Source: Burkholderiales bacterium (lineage in GTDB: Bacteria; Pseudomonadota; Gammaproteobacteria; Burkholderiales; CAIKXV01). From it: a stretch of 18,316 bases of DNA. Under the pieces are notes generated by a model. That model saw only the letters and a program-made list of their open reading frames with translations. It made no database searches and had not been told where the DNA came from. Shown here in pieces: positions 1 to 7,145 of this stretch. The position numbers were made by a program, and so were the translations under genes. The DNA lies in NCBI GenBank assembly GCA_014379045.1, contig JACMMK010000254.1, positions 1 to 18,316 of the forward strand, in the 5' to 3' direction. Within the stretch, counting starts at the first letter, position 1. Each line of letters begins with the position of its first letter.

Positions 1-1
1 G

Positions 2-934
2 ACCGCGTACGCGAATGCGCAACCCTCCGCACCGGCCTATCCGTCGCGCGTGATCCGGCTGTTCGTCGGCTTCGCCCCCGGCGGCGGCACCGACATCATC
101 GCGCGCATGCTCGGCGCGAAGCTCGCCGAGTCCTGGGGACAGCAGGTGATCGTCGACAACCGGCCCGGCGCGACCGGAATGATCGGCGCTGCCGCGGTCG
201 CCCGCGCGGCGCCCGACGGTTACACGCTGCTGATGGGCCACGTGAACTCGCAGGCGATCGCGCCCAGCATCTCGCAGAAGCCGCCGTACGACCCGCTGCG
301 CGACTTCGCCTGCGTCGCCTACGTCGGCTTCGTGCCGAACGTCCTGGTGGTGCGCACGTCGACGCCAGCACGCAACGTGAAGGAACTGGTCGCGATGGCA
401 CGCGCCCACCCGGGCGAGGTGACCTTCGCATCGCCAGGGGTCGGCAGCACCAACCACCTCGCCGGCGAGATGTTCCGGCTCGCCAACGGGATCGACATCG
501 TGCACGTACCGTACAAGGGCAGCAGCCCCGCGATCGCCGACATGCTCGGCGGGCAGATCGTGATGAACTTCGACGCGATGTCTTCGGTGGTGCATTACAT
601 CCGGCAGGGCCGGATGCGCCCGCTCGCGGTGACCACCGCCGAGCGCGATCCCCAGTTCCCGAACGTGCCGACGCTGCGCGAACTCGGGCTGCCGGAGCTC
701 GAGGTGACCAACTGGTACGGCGTCGTCGCGCCGGCGGCGACGCCGCCCGAGATCGTCGCCCGTCTGAACGCGGAACTGAACCGGATCATCCAGTTGCCCG
801 ACGTCAAGGCGCGGCTCGGCGAACTCGGAACGCGTACGAACCCGATGACGCCCGACCAGTTCACCGCCTTTCTCAAGACCGAGATCGCGAAGTACGCCAG
901 GGTCGCGAAGGCGGCCGGCGTCCGGATGGACTAG
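2..934 (+). CDS. Bug/TctC-family tripartite tricarboxylate transporter solute receptor, 5' partial
   Basis: The frame is open from base 2, so the gene begins before the window. The visible 310 residues lack only about 15-25 N-terminal residues, including the signal peptide, compared with the usual ~325. The first visible residues (TAYANAQPSAPAYPSR) look like the end of a signal peptide plus the short linker typical of Bug proteins. Next comes the family hallmark IRLFVGFAPGGGTDIIAR, then the DNRPGATG segment and a later HVPYKGSSPAI segment; these surround the ligand in solved Bug structures. The family comprises periplasmic high-affinity receptors for small carboxylates or amides, and many are orphans without TctAB. 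No TctA or TctB gene lies downstream; the next gene is convergent. The GTG at base 50 falls inside the conserved domain and is not the true start. The ligand cannot be told from the sequence. Confidence 0.93.
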   Translation, partial: TAYANAQPSAPAYPSRVIRLFVGFAPGGGTDIIARMLGAKLAESWGQQVIVDNRPGATGMIGAAAVARAAPDGYTLLMGHVNSQAIAPSISQKPPYDPLRDFACVAYVGFVPNVLVVRTSTPARNVKELVAMARAHPGEVTFASPGVGSTNHLAGEMFRLANGIDIVHVPYKGSSPAIADMLGGQIVMNFDAMSSVVHYIRQGRMRPLAVTTAERDPQFPNVPTLRELGLPELEVTNWYGVVAPAATPPEIVARLNAELNRIIQLPDVKARLGELGTRTNPMTPDQFTAFLKTEIAKYARVAKAAGVRMD

Positions 935-1046
935 CTACCGCTTCGTTGGCCGGGCCCCGGGTGCGACCCCTCCGCTGCGTCTGACGACTCGCGATCTTTC
1001 TGCGAGCGCCGCGCGGTGTCGACTTGCAACGCTGACTTCGTTTCTT

Positions 1047-2099
1047 TCACCCCATCGTCGCCATGTCCACCACGAACCGGTACTTGACGTCGCCCTTCAC
1101 CATCCGCGCGTAGGCGGTCTCGATATGGTCCATCCCGATCACTTCGATGTCGGACACAATCGCATGCTGGGCACAGAAGTCGAGCATCTCCTGCGTCTCG
1201 GCGATGCCTCCGATCAGCGAACCGGCCAGCCGGCGGCGGCGGAAGATCAGGCCGAACACGCCCGGCGACGGGTGCGGTGTCGCAGGCGCGCCGACCAGCG
1301 TCATCGTGCCGTCGACCTTCAGCGACGCGATGAACGGGTCGAGATCGTGCGGCGCGGCGACCGTGTTGAGGATGAAGTCGAGCTGGTTCGCCTGCGCCGC
1401 CATCTCGTCGGTGTTCTTCGACACCACTACTTCCTTCGCGCCGAGCCGCAGCGCGTCCTCGCGCTTGCCGGCCGAGGTGGTGAACAGCACCACGTACGCG
1501 CCCATCGCCGCGGCGATCTTCACGCCCATGTGGCCGAGCCCGCCCAGCCCGACGATGCCGACCCGGTGTCCTGGCCCCACGTCCCACTGCCGTAGCGGCG
1601 AGTAGGTGGTGATCCCTGCACAAAGCAACGGCGCGACCGCCGCAAGCTGGTCGGCAGGGTGCGAGATGCGCAGCACGAACGACTCGCGCACGACTATGTG
1701 CGTCGAATAGCCGCCGAACGTGTTCGGCCCGCCGCCGAACACCGGGCCGTTGTAGGTCGCGGTGAAGCCGTTGTCGCAGTACTGCTCCAGGCCTTCCGCG
1801 CACGGGGCGCAGTGCTGGCAGCTGTCGACCATGCAGCCGACGCCGACCAGGTCGCCGACCTTGAACCGGGTGACCTGCGCGCCGACGGCGGTGACCCGCC
1901 CGACGATCTCGTGGCCCGGCACCGACGGATACAGCGTGTTCTGCCACTCGTTGCGCGCGGTGTGGAGGTCGGAGTGGCAGACGCCGCAATGCAGGATGTC
2001 GAGCGCCACGTCGCCAGGGCCGGGATCGCGGCGATCGATGGTGAACGAGGCGAGCGGGGAGGTGGCCGACTGGGCGGCGTAGGCGTGGACTTGGGGCAT
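1047..2099 (-). CDS. Zinc-dependent NAD(P)-alcohol/aldehyde reductase, YahK/CAD-type MDR family
   Basis: A complete 350-residue medium-chain dehydrogenase/reductase. The catalytic zinc site is visible as Cys41 in GVCHSD, the His63-Glu64 pair in PGHE, and Cys160. The structural zinc site is Cys94, Cys97, Cys100 and Cys108. The nucleotide-binding Rossmann turn is GLGGLG (184-189). Family knowledge: such enzymes reversibly reduce aldehydes to primary alcohols in the cytoplasm, usually with NADPH, and accept a broad range including cinnamaldehyde-like substrates. The ATG at 2099 gives the normal family N-terminus, but only a weak GGAT-like ribosome site precedes it. It sits 165 bases downstream of the DUF547 gene on the same strand and is convergent with the Bug gene, so it may have its own promoter. 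The substrate is not determined. Confidence 0.95.
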   Translation of the reverse strand: MPQVHAYAAQSATSPLASFTIDRRDPGPGDVALDILHCGVCHSDLHTARNEWQNTLYPSVPGHEIVGRVTAVGAQVTRFKVGDLVGVGCMVDSCQHCAPCAEGLEQYCDNGFTATYNGPVFGGGPNTFGGYSTHIVVRESFVLRISHPADQLAAVAPLLCAGITTYSPLRQWDVGPGHRVGIVGLGGLGHMGVKIAAAMGAYVVLFTTSAGKREDALRLGAKEVVVSKNTDEMAAQANQLDFILNTVAAPHDLDPFIASLKVDGTMTLVGAPATPHPSPGVFGLIFRRRRLAGSLIGGIAETQEMLDFCAQHAIVSDIEVIGMDHIETAYARMVKGDVKYRFVVDMATMG

Positions 2100-2264
2100 G
2101 GCGGCATCCGGAGGGAGGGGGAGGATCAGCGTAACGCGTCCGCGACGCAGGTGTGTCGCTCACCGCGCTGACCGCGTCGGCACGCGGAAGCAACTCGTAG
2201 CAAGGGCGCGTGGCGGCATTGCCTGCCCGGATAGGTCAGGTATGGATCCCGGCCCTGCGCCTGC

Positions 2265-3128
2265 TCAACGTGCGTCGTTGAGGGTCCAGTCGTAGTCCAG
2301 ATAGGTCAGCTTGTAGCGACCTGCGCGCAGATCGGCCTGCGCCTGCGGCGTGGTCCCCAGCACCTCGGCGTGCCGGGTGAACACGGTCTGCAGCGTGCCG
2401 TAACCCTTGTGCCCGAGCTCGAAGTCCTTGCGGTACCAGTCGAAGATCTTCGAGACCGCCAGCGTGCCGGTGGCGGCGTCGAACCGGTTGCGTGTGCGGT
2501 CGGAGAGAAAGCGGCGCAGCGAGTCATCGAATTGTTCATCCAGACGCTCCGCCACGAAGGCCTCGTTGCGCAGCATCGGGCAGCCGACGGCGGCGCAGAC
2601 CACCGCGACGTGGATGCGTGGATCGTCGAAAACTCCCGGCGCGCGGATCATCTCGTGCTCGATCTCGTCGAGCGACCGTTCCTGCCCCAGCAGCCGGAAG
2701 AACTTCTTTTTCCACGGGCTCTGCACGAAACTGCCCAGATCCTTGATCGACTTCAGGTCCGGGTAGCGCGTGAGGATCAGCTCCACCGTGAACGCGTTGT
2801 ACGCATTGATCAGAAATGCCAGTTGCTGCGGCCGGCTCCAGCTCCCGTAACCAGATGCTGGCACGGCCGACAGCGTGTCCAGATAACCCTTCAGCATGCC
2901 CCGCTGACTTCGAAGGGCCGCGTAGCGCACGACTGAAGCGTTACCTCCAGCGGCGACCGCCACGTGCTGCTTGAGCAGCGCATCCCAGGCGCCGTGGCGG
3001 TGGTCGAACGGGGAAGGCGGCGTCTGGGCCGCGGGCGAGCCCATCGCGCCTAGAAAAGCACAAGGCAGTGCCGTGATCAACGCGCGGCGTCTGCGACAAG
3101 GGCTCATCTCATCCATCGAGTGGTTCAT
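2265..3128 (-). CDS. Exported DUF547-domain protein
   Basis: A 287-residue protein with an N-terminal export signal: an Arg cluster (RRRR, residues 12-15), a hydrophobic stretch, and a likely cleavage near SPAAQ (31-35). The rest matches DUF547. It has the INAYNA motif (107-112) after a Trp/Gln-Leu-Ala-Phe lead-in, the H173-x4-C178-x4-C183-P segment (IHVAVVCAAVGCP), and a C-terminal LxYxxYDWxLN ending. DUF547 has no firmly established biochemical function, so none is assigned. It follows the ClsC-like gene by 52 bases on the same strand and is probably co-transcribed, which suggests a cell-envelope role. The ATG at 3128 is used; ATGs at 3116 and 3107 would also keep the signal peptide, and no strong ribosome site separates them. 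The Arg run resembles a Tat n-region but lacks a clean RRxFLK motif. Confidence 0.88.
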   Translation of the reverse strand: MNHSMDEMSPCRRRRALITALPCAFLGAMGSPAAQTPPSPFDHRHGAWDALLKQHVAVAAGGNASVVRYAALRSQRGMLKGYLDTLSAVPASGYGSWSRPQQLAFLINAYNAFTVELILTRYPDLKSIKDLGSFVQSPWKKKFFRLLGQERSLDEIEHEMIRAPGVFDDPRIHVAVVCAAVGCPMLRNEAFVAERLDEQFDDSLRRFLSDRTRNRFDAATGTLAVSKIFDWYRKDFELGHKGYGTLQTVFTRHAEVLGTTPQAQADLRAGRYKLTYLDYDWTLNDAR

Positions 3129-3180
3129 GGCAGCTTGCCTGCGGCGCGTCGATCGACTTTGTGTCCGGTGTCGGCCATCC

Positions 3181-4806
3181 CTACAGCTGGTTCTCCGGAA
3201 TGAACGGCGCGAGCAGCCGATTCTTCAGCCGCAGGAAAAACGTGGAGTAGGGTTCGCTGGTCAGCACGACTTCCTTGTCGTCGTCCGTGGTGAGCCATTC
3301 GAGGCTTTGCTGATCCGCGCCCAGGCGCACGCGATAGGCACTCTGGAGCTTGCTGATACGGATGACCTGCTGTATCTCCTTCGCGAGCTCGGGGCTGTCG
3401 AAGATCATGCCGAGTTCGGTATTCTTGGTCGCAGAGCGCGGGTCGAGGTTCATCGAACCGATGAAGACGCGCGCGCGATCGATCACTGCGATCTTGGCGT
3501 GCAGCCGGCCGGTGGACGATCCGAGGAACCCGAGCCGCCGGTTACGCTGGACGCGCGTCGGGCTCAGTTCGTAGAGGTCGACACCAGCCGCGAGCAATGC
3601 CCCGCGGTAGCGCGAGTAGCCGATGTGCACCAGCGGCTCGTCGGTGGCCCCCAACGAATTAGTGACGATCGTGACCTTCACATTGCGTTTGACCAGATCA
3701 GCGAACACTGCGACGCCCATCGCCCCGGGAATCAGGTACGGCGTCGAGATCATCACTTCATCGCTGGCAGCGATCAAACGATCCATCACCCCCGTCGCCA
3801 CGCTCATCGAAAGCGCCTGTTCGTCGGTCCGTGCAGTGACCTTCGCGGGAGGATCGGCGAAGGCGACGGCCGGCGCCCAGATCAGCCCCAGGCGGCCGGC
3901 GTCCAGATCCTCGCTGATCGCACCGTACCCCAGCACATCGCTCGGCGGCAAAACGAGCGACATCATCTGATCGCCGTCGTCCACCATACGGTCGAAGCGC
4001 TCGCGCAGCCAGGCGCGGTCAGCGCCCGTATCGACGATCGACAGCACCGGATAGACGTAGGGGCTGTTCCAGTACGTGTCGAAAATAGTCGACAGTTGGG
4101 GCACGATCGCGCCGACGACGAACGCATCCATGTCGATGTAGTTCGCGCCCATGCTGCGCATGAAGTATTCATCGGCGACGTTGCGTCCCCCGGTGACGAC
4201 CATCGCGTCGTCGGCAATGAACAGCTTGTTGTGCATGCGGTGATTGAGCCGCCCGAAGTCGAACAGCGACGAGGCGAACTTGGTGACAATGCCGTTGCGT
4301 CCACAACAGAATGGATTGAACAGGCGCACCTCGACGTTGGGAAATGCGGCCAGCCCGGCAAACAGCGAATCGTTCCCAGCCGTAAAGAGGTCGTCCACCA
4401 GCAGGCGCACGCGCACGCCGCGCATTGCCGCGTCGCGCAGGTGACGCAGCAACAGGCGGCCGGTGAGGTCGTTCTTGATCTCGTAGTACTGAACGTCGAG
4501 CGTATTGCGCGCGCGCTGTGCGAGTTCGAGGCGCGCGTCCAGCGAGAACACGCCCAGCGGCATCAGGCGCACGCCCGACAATTCCGGCGACGGGATCGAC
4601 GCCGCCGCGATCCGCGCCAGTGGACTGTCGGACGTCGGTGCGCGGGCGGCAGAAACAGGAAGGTCCGGCCGCAGCGGCAGCGTGCCGCAGCCGCCAACCA
4701 GCAACGCCACGAACAGCGCAAAAAGTTTCGGGGGCGCGAAGAGCGGCAAACCTCGACACGTGACCGCGCCCCATGGAAGAATGCCGAGAATCTGTCGTGC
4801 TCGCAT
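3181..4806 (-). CDS. ClsC/YmdC-like phospholipase D family lipoprotein (cardiolipin synthase type)
   Basis: About 541 residues with two phospholipase D HKD motifs. The first is H192-x-K194-x4-D199 followed by GGRN; the second is H436-x-K438-x4-D443 followed by GSMN. The FNPF segment before the first motif and RLNHRMHNK are as in E. coli ClsC (YmdC). Such enzymes make cardiolipin by transferring phosphatidyl groups at the inner membrane. The N-terminus is hydrophobic and ends in a lipobox-like VGGC (Cys40), so it may be a lipoprotein, as in many PLD paralogues. The start is uncertain: ATG 4806 is used, ATG 4824 and ATG 4836 would run into the divergent peroxiredoxin gene, and TTG 4749 would give a more ordinary signal peptide; none has a good ribosome site. 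The frame stays open to 5112, but that part is antisense to the peroxiredoxin and is not credible. The DUF547 gene follows. Confidence 0.9.
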   Translation of the reverse strand: MRARQILGILPWGAVTCRGLPLFAPPKLFALFVALLVGGCGTLPLRPDLPVSAARAPTSDSPLARIAAASIPSPELSGVRLMPLGVFSLDARLELAQRARNTLDVQYYEIKNDLTGRLLLRHLRDAAMRGVRVRLLVDDLFTAGNDSLFAGLAAFPNVEVRLFNPFCCGRNGIVTKFASSLFDFGRLNHRMHNKLFIADDAMVVTGGRNVADEYFMRSMGANYIDMDAFVVGAIVPQLSTIFDTYWNSPYVYPVLSIVDTGADRAWLRERFDRMVDDGDQMMSLVLPPSDVLGYGAISEDLDAGRLGLIWAPAVAFADPPAKVTARTDEQALSMSVATGVMDRLIAASDEVMISTPYLIPGAMGVAVFADLVKRNVKVTIVTNSLGATDEPLVHIGYSRYRGALLAAGVDLYELSPTRVQRNRRLGFLGSSTGRLHAKIAVIDRARVFIGSMNLDPRSATKNTELGMIFDSPELAKEIQQVIRISKLQSAYRVRLGADQQSLEWLTTDDDKEVVLTSEPYSTFFLRLKNRLLAPFIPENQL

Positions 4807-4810
4807 TGCA

Positions 4811-4815
4811 AAGGA
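4811..4815 (+). promoter_or_regulatory. Ribosome binding site of the peroxiredoxin gene
   Basis: AAGGA lies 7 bases before the ATG at 4823. It fixes the start there even though the same frame is open back to 4505. The divergent phospholipase gene starts only a few bases away. Confidence 0.7.
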
Positions 4816-4822
4816 CGTTGAC

Positions 4823-5362
4823 ATGACTCGTTCCATGGTTTGCGCGTTCTTTGCGCTCACGCTCTGCTTTCCCGCGCGCGCCGCGCTCGACATCGGCGAC
4901 GATGCACCGAACTTCACGGCATCTGCCGCACTCGGCGGAACGACGTTCAGATATTCGCTCGCCGAATCACTCAAAAAAGGCCCGGTCGTATTGTATTTCT
5001 TTCCGGCTGCCTTTTCCGAGGGTTGCTCGGTCGAGGCGCACGAGTTTGCCGAAGCCATCCCGCGCTTCGCCGCGCTCGGCGCTTCGGTCATCGGCGTGTC
5101 GGCGGACGACATTCAGGCGCTGGCCAAGTTTTCGGTTCAGGCGTGCCAAGGCAGGTTTCCGGTGGCGTCCGATCCGACGCTGAGCGTGATCAAATCCTAC
5201 GACGCTGTGATGAAGACCCGCCCCGAGTACGCTAATCGCATTACGTACCTCATCGCGCCGGGCGGCAAGATCGTCTATCAATACATGAGCCTGAACCCGG
5301 CGCGGCATGTCGAGCGGACGCTCGAGGCATTGCGCAACTGGTCGGAGACCAGGCCGAAGTAG
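4823..5362 (+). CDS. Exported peroxiredoxin (AhpC/TSA, BCP-like)
   Basis: A 179-residue thioredoxin-fold peroxidase. Residues 1-21 form a Sec-type signal peptide (hydrophobic VCAFFALTLCF, then ARAA before LDIGDDAPNF), so the mature enzyme should work in the periplasm. The peroxidatic site has the family form P-x3-S-x2-C: P61, S65, C68. The conserved Arg139 is in the NRITYLI segment. Common BCP enzymes have a resolving Cys five residues after the first; here that position is His. The only other mature Cys is C108, which could be the resolving residue; otherwise the enzyme is one-Cys and needs an outside thiol. The start is set by the AAGGA site and the immediate signal peptide. The gene is divergent from the ClsC-like gene and is followed by a candidate terminator. 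The partner reductant is unknown. Confidence 0.9.
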   Translation: MTRSMVCAFFALTLCFPARAALDIGDDAPNFTASAALGGTTFRYSLAESLKKGPVVLYFFPAAFSEGCSVEAHEFAEAIPRFAALGASVIGVSADDIQALAKFSVQACQGRFPVASDPTLSVIKSYDAVMKTRPEYANRITYLIAPGGKIVYQYMSLNPARHVERTLEALRNWSETRPK

Positions 5363-5415
5363 GCCTACTGCAGTGTCCGTCAGCGGCACGGGCTGCCGCA
5401 AAAGTCGACCCATGC

Positions 5416-5433
5416 GCACTCGCGTGCGTTTTC
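5416..5433 (+). terminator. Candidate Rho-independent terminator of the peroxiredoxin gene
   Basis: A CGCAC/GTGCG stem with a TCGC loop is followed directly by TTTT, 53 bases past the peroxiredoxin stop. The stem is only 5 bp, so this is a modest candidate. Confidence 0.42.
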
Positions 5434-5437
5434 ATGC

Positions 5438-5449
5438 CGTCGCGACGGT
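5438..5449. repeat. 12-bp perfect palindrome in the convergent gap
   Basis: CCGTCGCGACGG is self-complementary. It lies between the converging peroxiredoxin and SulP genes, just past the candidate terminator. It could be chance in GC-rich DNA, a protein site, or part of a two-way transcription end. No loop is available, so it is not a hairpin terminator by itself. Confidence 0.3.
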
Positions 5450-5504
5450 CCCGACTCGACCGTATCCCTTGCCTGAAAGGTCGACGCCAGATACCGAGTT
5501 CACG

Positions 5505-7145
5505 TCAGAACTGCGATCGTTGCCGTCGATCGGTCCTGCCGCGCCGTCTACCGGACTTCCGTTTCTGATCCGCCGCCGCGCGCCGCTCGAGTTCACGCCG
5601 GTCATCACTCTTGCGGCGGTCGGCGAAGGCGACCTTCTGGCCCGCCTTGGCTGCCGCGAGCCAGCGAATTCCCTCCTGGTCGATGTAGTAGCACTCTGAA
5701 AAGTCGATGACGACGCTGCCCTCGCGCTCGATCGCAGTGTGGTACATCGATTCGATCACCGGCAGCGACGCGTAATAGACGTTGCCGCGGATCTTCAGCA
5801 CGTTGCCGCGCAGGCTGATCTTGGGGTGGGCTTGTTCCCACTTCGAGTAGCCAATGGCCAACACGGATCCGACGACGACCGCGCCGAACAGGTCGAGAAA
5901 CACGACCGACAGGAACGACGCCAGGAACACCACCGTCTCACCGCGATTCCTGAAGTGCGGCTTGATGTCCTCCCAATTGATCATGTTGGCCCCGAGCAGC
6001 ATGATGACCGCAGCCATCGCCGGCATCGGGATGATCGCGATCAGTGGCGCGAGGAACAGCACCATCAGCAGCAGGATCAGCGCCGAGATCGCCGAGGTCC
6101 AGCGGCTCTGGCCGCCGAGGCTGTACACGAGCCACATGCGGTTGAACGACGCGCACGTGGGCAGTGACGACAGAAACGGCAACAGGCAGTTCGATACCGC
6201 GTCGGCGAAGATCCCTTTCCGGCTGTCGGTGTAGCTGCCGATCTTCCGGTTCATGCGCCGCATCGCCGCGACCGTCTGGAACAGACCGAGCAGTGCCAGC
6301 GTCACCGCGCCCGGCAGTATCGAAATGATGTCCGACATTGCCTCCTGGTTGAACAGCGGCAGTGACGGCAGCACGAACCCGACCGACGACAGATTGGCGA
6401 TCTGTTCGATCATCGTATTCTGCAGGCCGACGGTGGCGTTCAGGTATTCCGAATAGGCCGTGCCAGCGGCCACGCCGATCAGGATCGCCCAGTTGCGCAG
6501 GGCGCGGATCTGCCGCGCCACCAGGCTGGTGATCAGGGTGATCAAGCCGATCTCGATCGCGTACAGGTTGCCGATCTCGAGCACCGCCATGAACGACTGC
6601 CACGCGATCCACAACGGCCATTCCACCTGGGTGTTGATCGGCAGTCCCGCGAATCCGGTGAGCGACTTGAAGATCAGGAACAGCCCGATGCCGCAGATCA
6701 GCCCGTTGATGATCGGCTCGTTGATCAGGTCGAGCATCCGGCCGAGCGGGCGGATGATCACGAACAGCATCTGGATCATGCCCGCGATGAGAATCAGCGT
6801 CATCGCGTAGCCGATGTAGTCCGCCCCGAACTGCGGCGCCACCGGCAGCAGAATCACGCCGATCGCCGCCGACATGGTGGTGTTCGGCCCGCCGCTGAAC
6901 ACGCGTGACGGGTTCAACAGCGCGGTGAACAACACGCCCCAGATCGCGGCGTAGATGCCGAAATGCGGCGGCAGACCCGCCAGCGTCGTCGAGAAGGCGA
7001 TCGCCTGGGGGAGCGTGACGACCGCCAGGGTCAGTCCGATCAGCAGATTCCCGCGCAATGCCGGCAGAACGCCGGGCAGGGCGCGGAGGAAAGCAAGGCT
7101 CGACAACGGGCTAGTCGCCAGGGTGCTCTGTGTGGTTGCGTCCAA
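5505..7145 (-). CDS. SulP (SLC26-like) inorganic anion transporter with shortened STAS domain
   Basis: A 546-residue membrane protein. The N-terminal ~430 residues are a SulP transport domain with many hydrophobic helices. They include the GLTLAVVTLPQAIAF signature (37-51), the GLPPHFGIYAA segment (57-67) and SGGPNTTMSA (84-93). A cytoplasmic STAS-type strand and turn follow (around 441-508). SulP proteins move sulfate, bicarbonate or dicarboxylates, usually with Na+ or H+. Two oddities: the usual Asp-Ser-Ser/Thr-Gly turn reads D489-Q-E-G492, and the STAS domain stops early and is replaced by an Arg-rich tail (509-546). The listed start is a TTG that overlaps the preceding cytochrome gene by 35 bases. 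A TTG at 7106, just after that gene's stop, is an alternative; neither has a good ribosome site. It is the last gene of the five-gene cluster. The substrate is unproven. Confidence 0.9.
   Translation of the reverse strand: MDATTQSTLATSPLSSLAFLRALPGVLPALRGNLLIGLTLAVVTLPQAIAFSTTLAGLPPHFGIYAAIWGVLFTALLNPSRVFSGGPNTTMSAAIGVILLPVAPQFGADYIGYAMTLILIAGMIQMLFVIIRPLGRMLDLINEPIINGLICGIGLFLIFKSLTGFAGLPINTQVEWPLWIAWQSFMAVLEIGNLYAIEIGLITLITSLVARQIRALRNWAILIGVAAGTAYSEYLNATVGLQNTMIEQIANLSSVGFVLPSLPLFNQEAMSDIISILPGAVTLALLGLFQTVAAMRRMNRKIGSYTDSRKGIFADAVSNCLLPFLSSLPTCASFNRMWLVYSLGGQSRWTSAISALILLLMVLFLAPLIAIIPMPAMAAVIMLLGANMINWEDIKPHFRNRGETVVFLASFLSVVFLDLFGAVVVGSVLAIGYSKWEQAHPKISLRGNVLKIRGNVYYASLPVIESMYHTAIEREGSVVIDFSECYYIDQEGIRWLAAAKAGQKVAFADRRKSDDRRELERRAAADQKRKSGRRRGRTDRRQRSQF

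Noticed and set aside
931..2193. A 420-codon minus-strand frame overlapping the alcohol dehydrogenase
   Set aside because: It is a shifted frame of the dehydrogenase gene; the true frame has both zinc sites and the Rossmann turn.
2100..2264. Search for a promoter or riboswitch upstream of the alcohol dehydrogenase
   Set aside because: No paired -35/-10, conserved leader or clear hairpin was found. The stretch next to the gene is pyrimidine-rich on its coding strand and has no strong ribosome site.
2231..2309. Direct repeat GATAGGTCAG (2231-2240 and 2300-2309)
   Set aside because: The second copy is inside the DUF547 coding end. Two 10-base copies with no further pattern are likely chance.
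2971..4821. A 616-codon open frame on the plus strand
   Set aside because: It lies antisense to the phospholipase D gene, whose HKD motifs and lipobox are clear. Its translation is rich in Arg, His and Asp with no domain. Such long antisense frames are common in GC-rich DNA.
4807..5112. N-terminal extension of the phospholipase D frame
   Set aside because: It runs antisense through the peroxiredoxin gene and would place the lipobox about 140 residues inside the protein.
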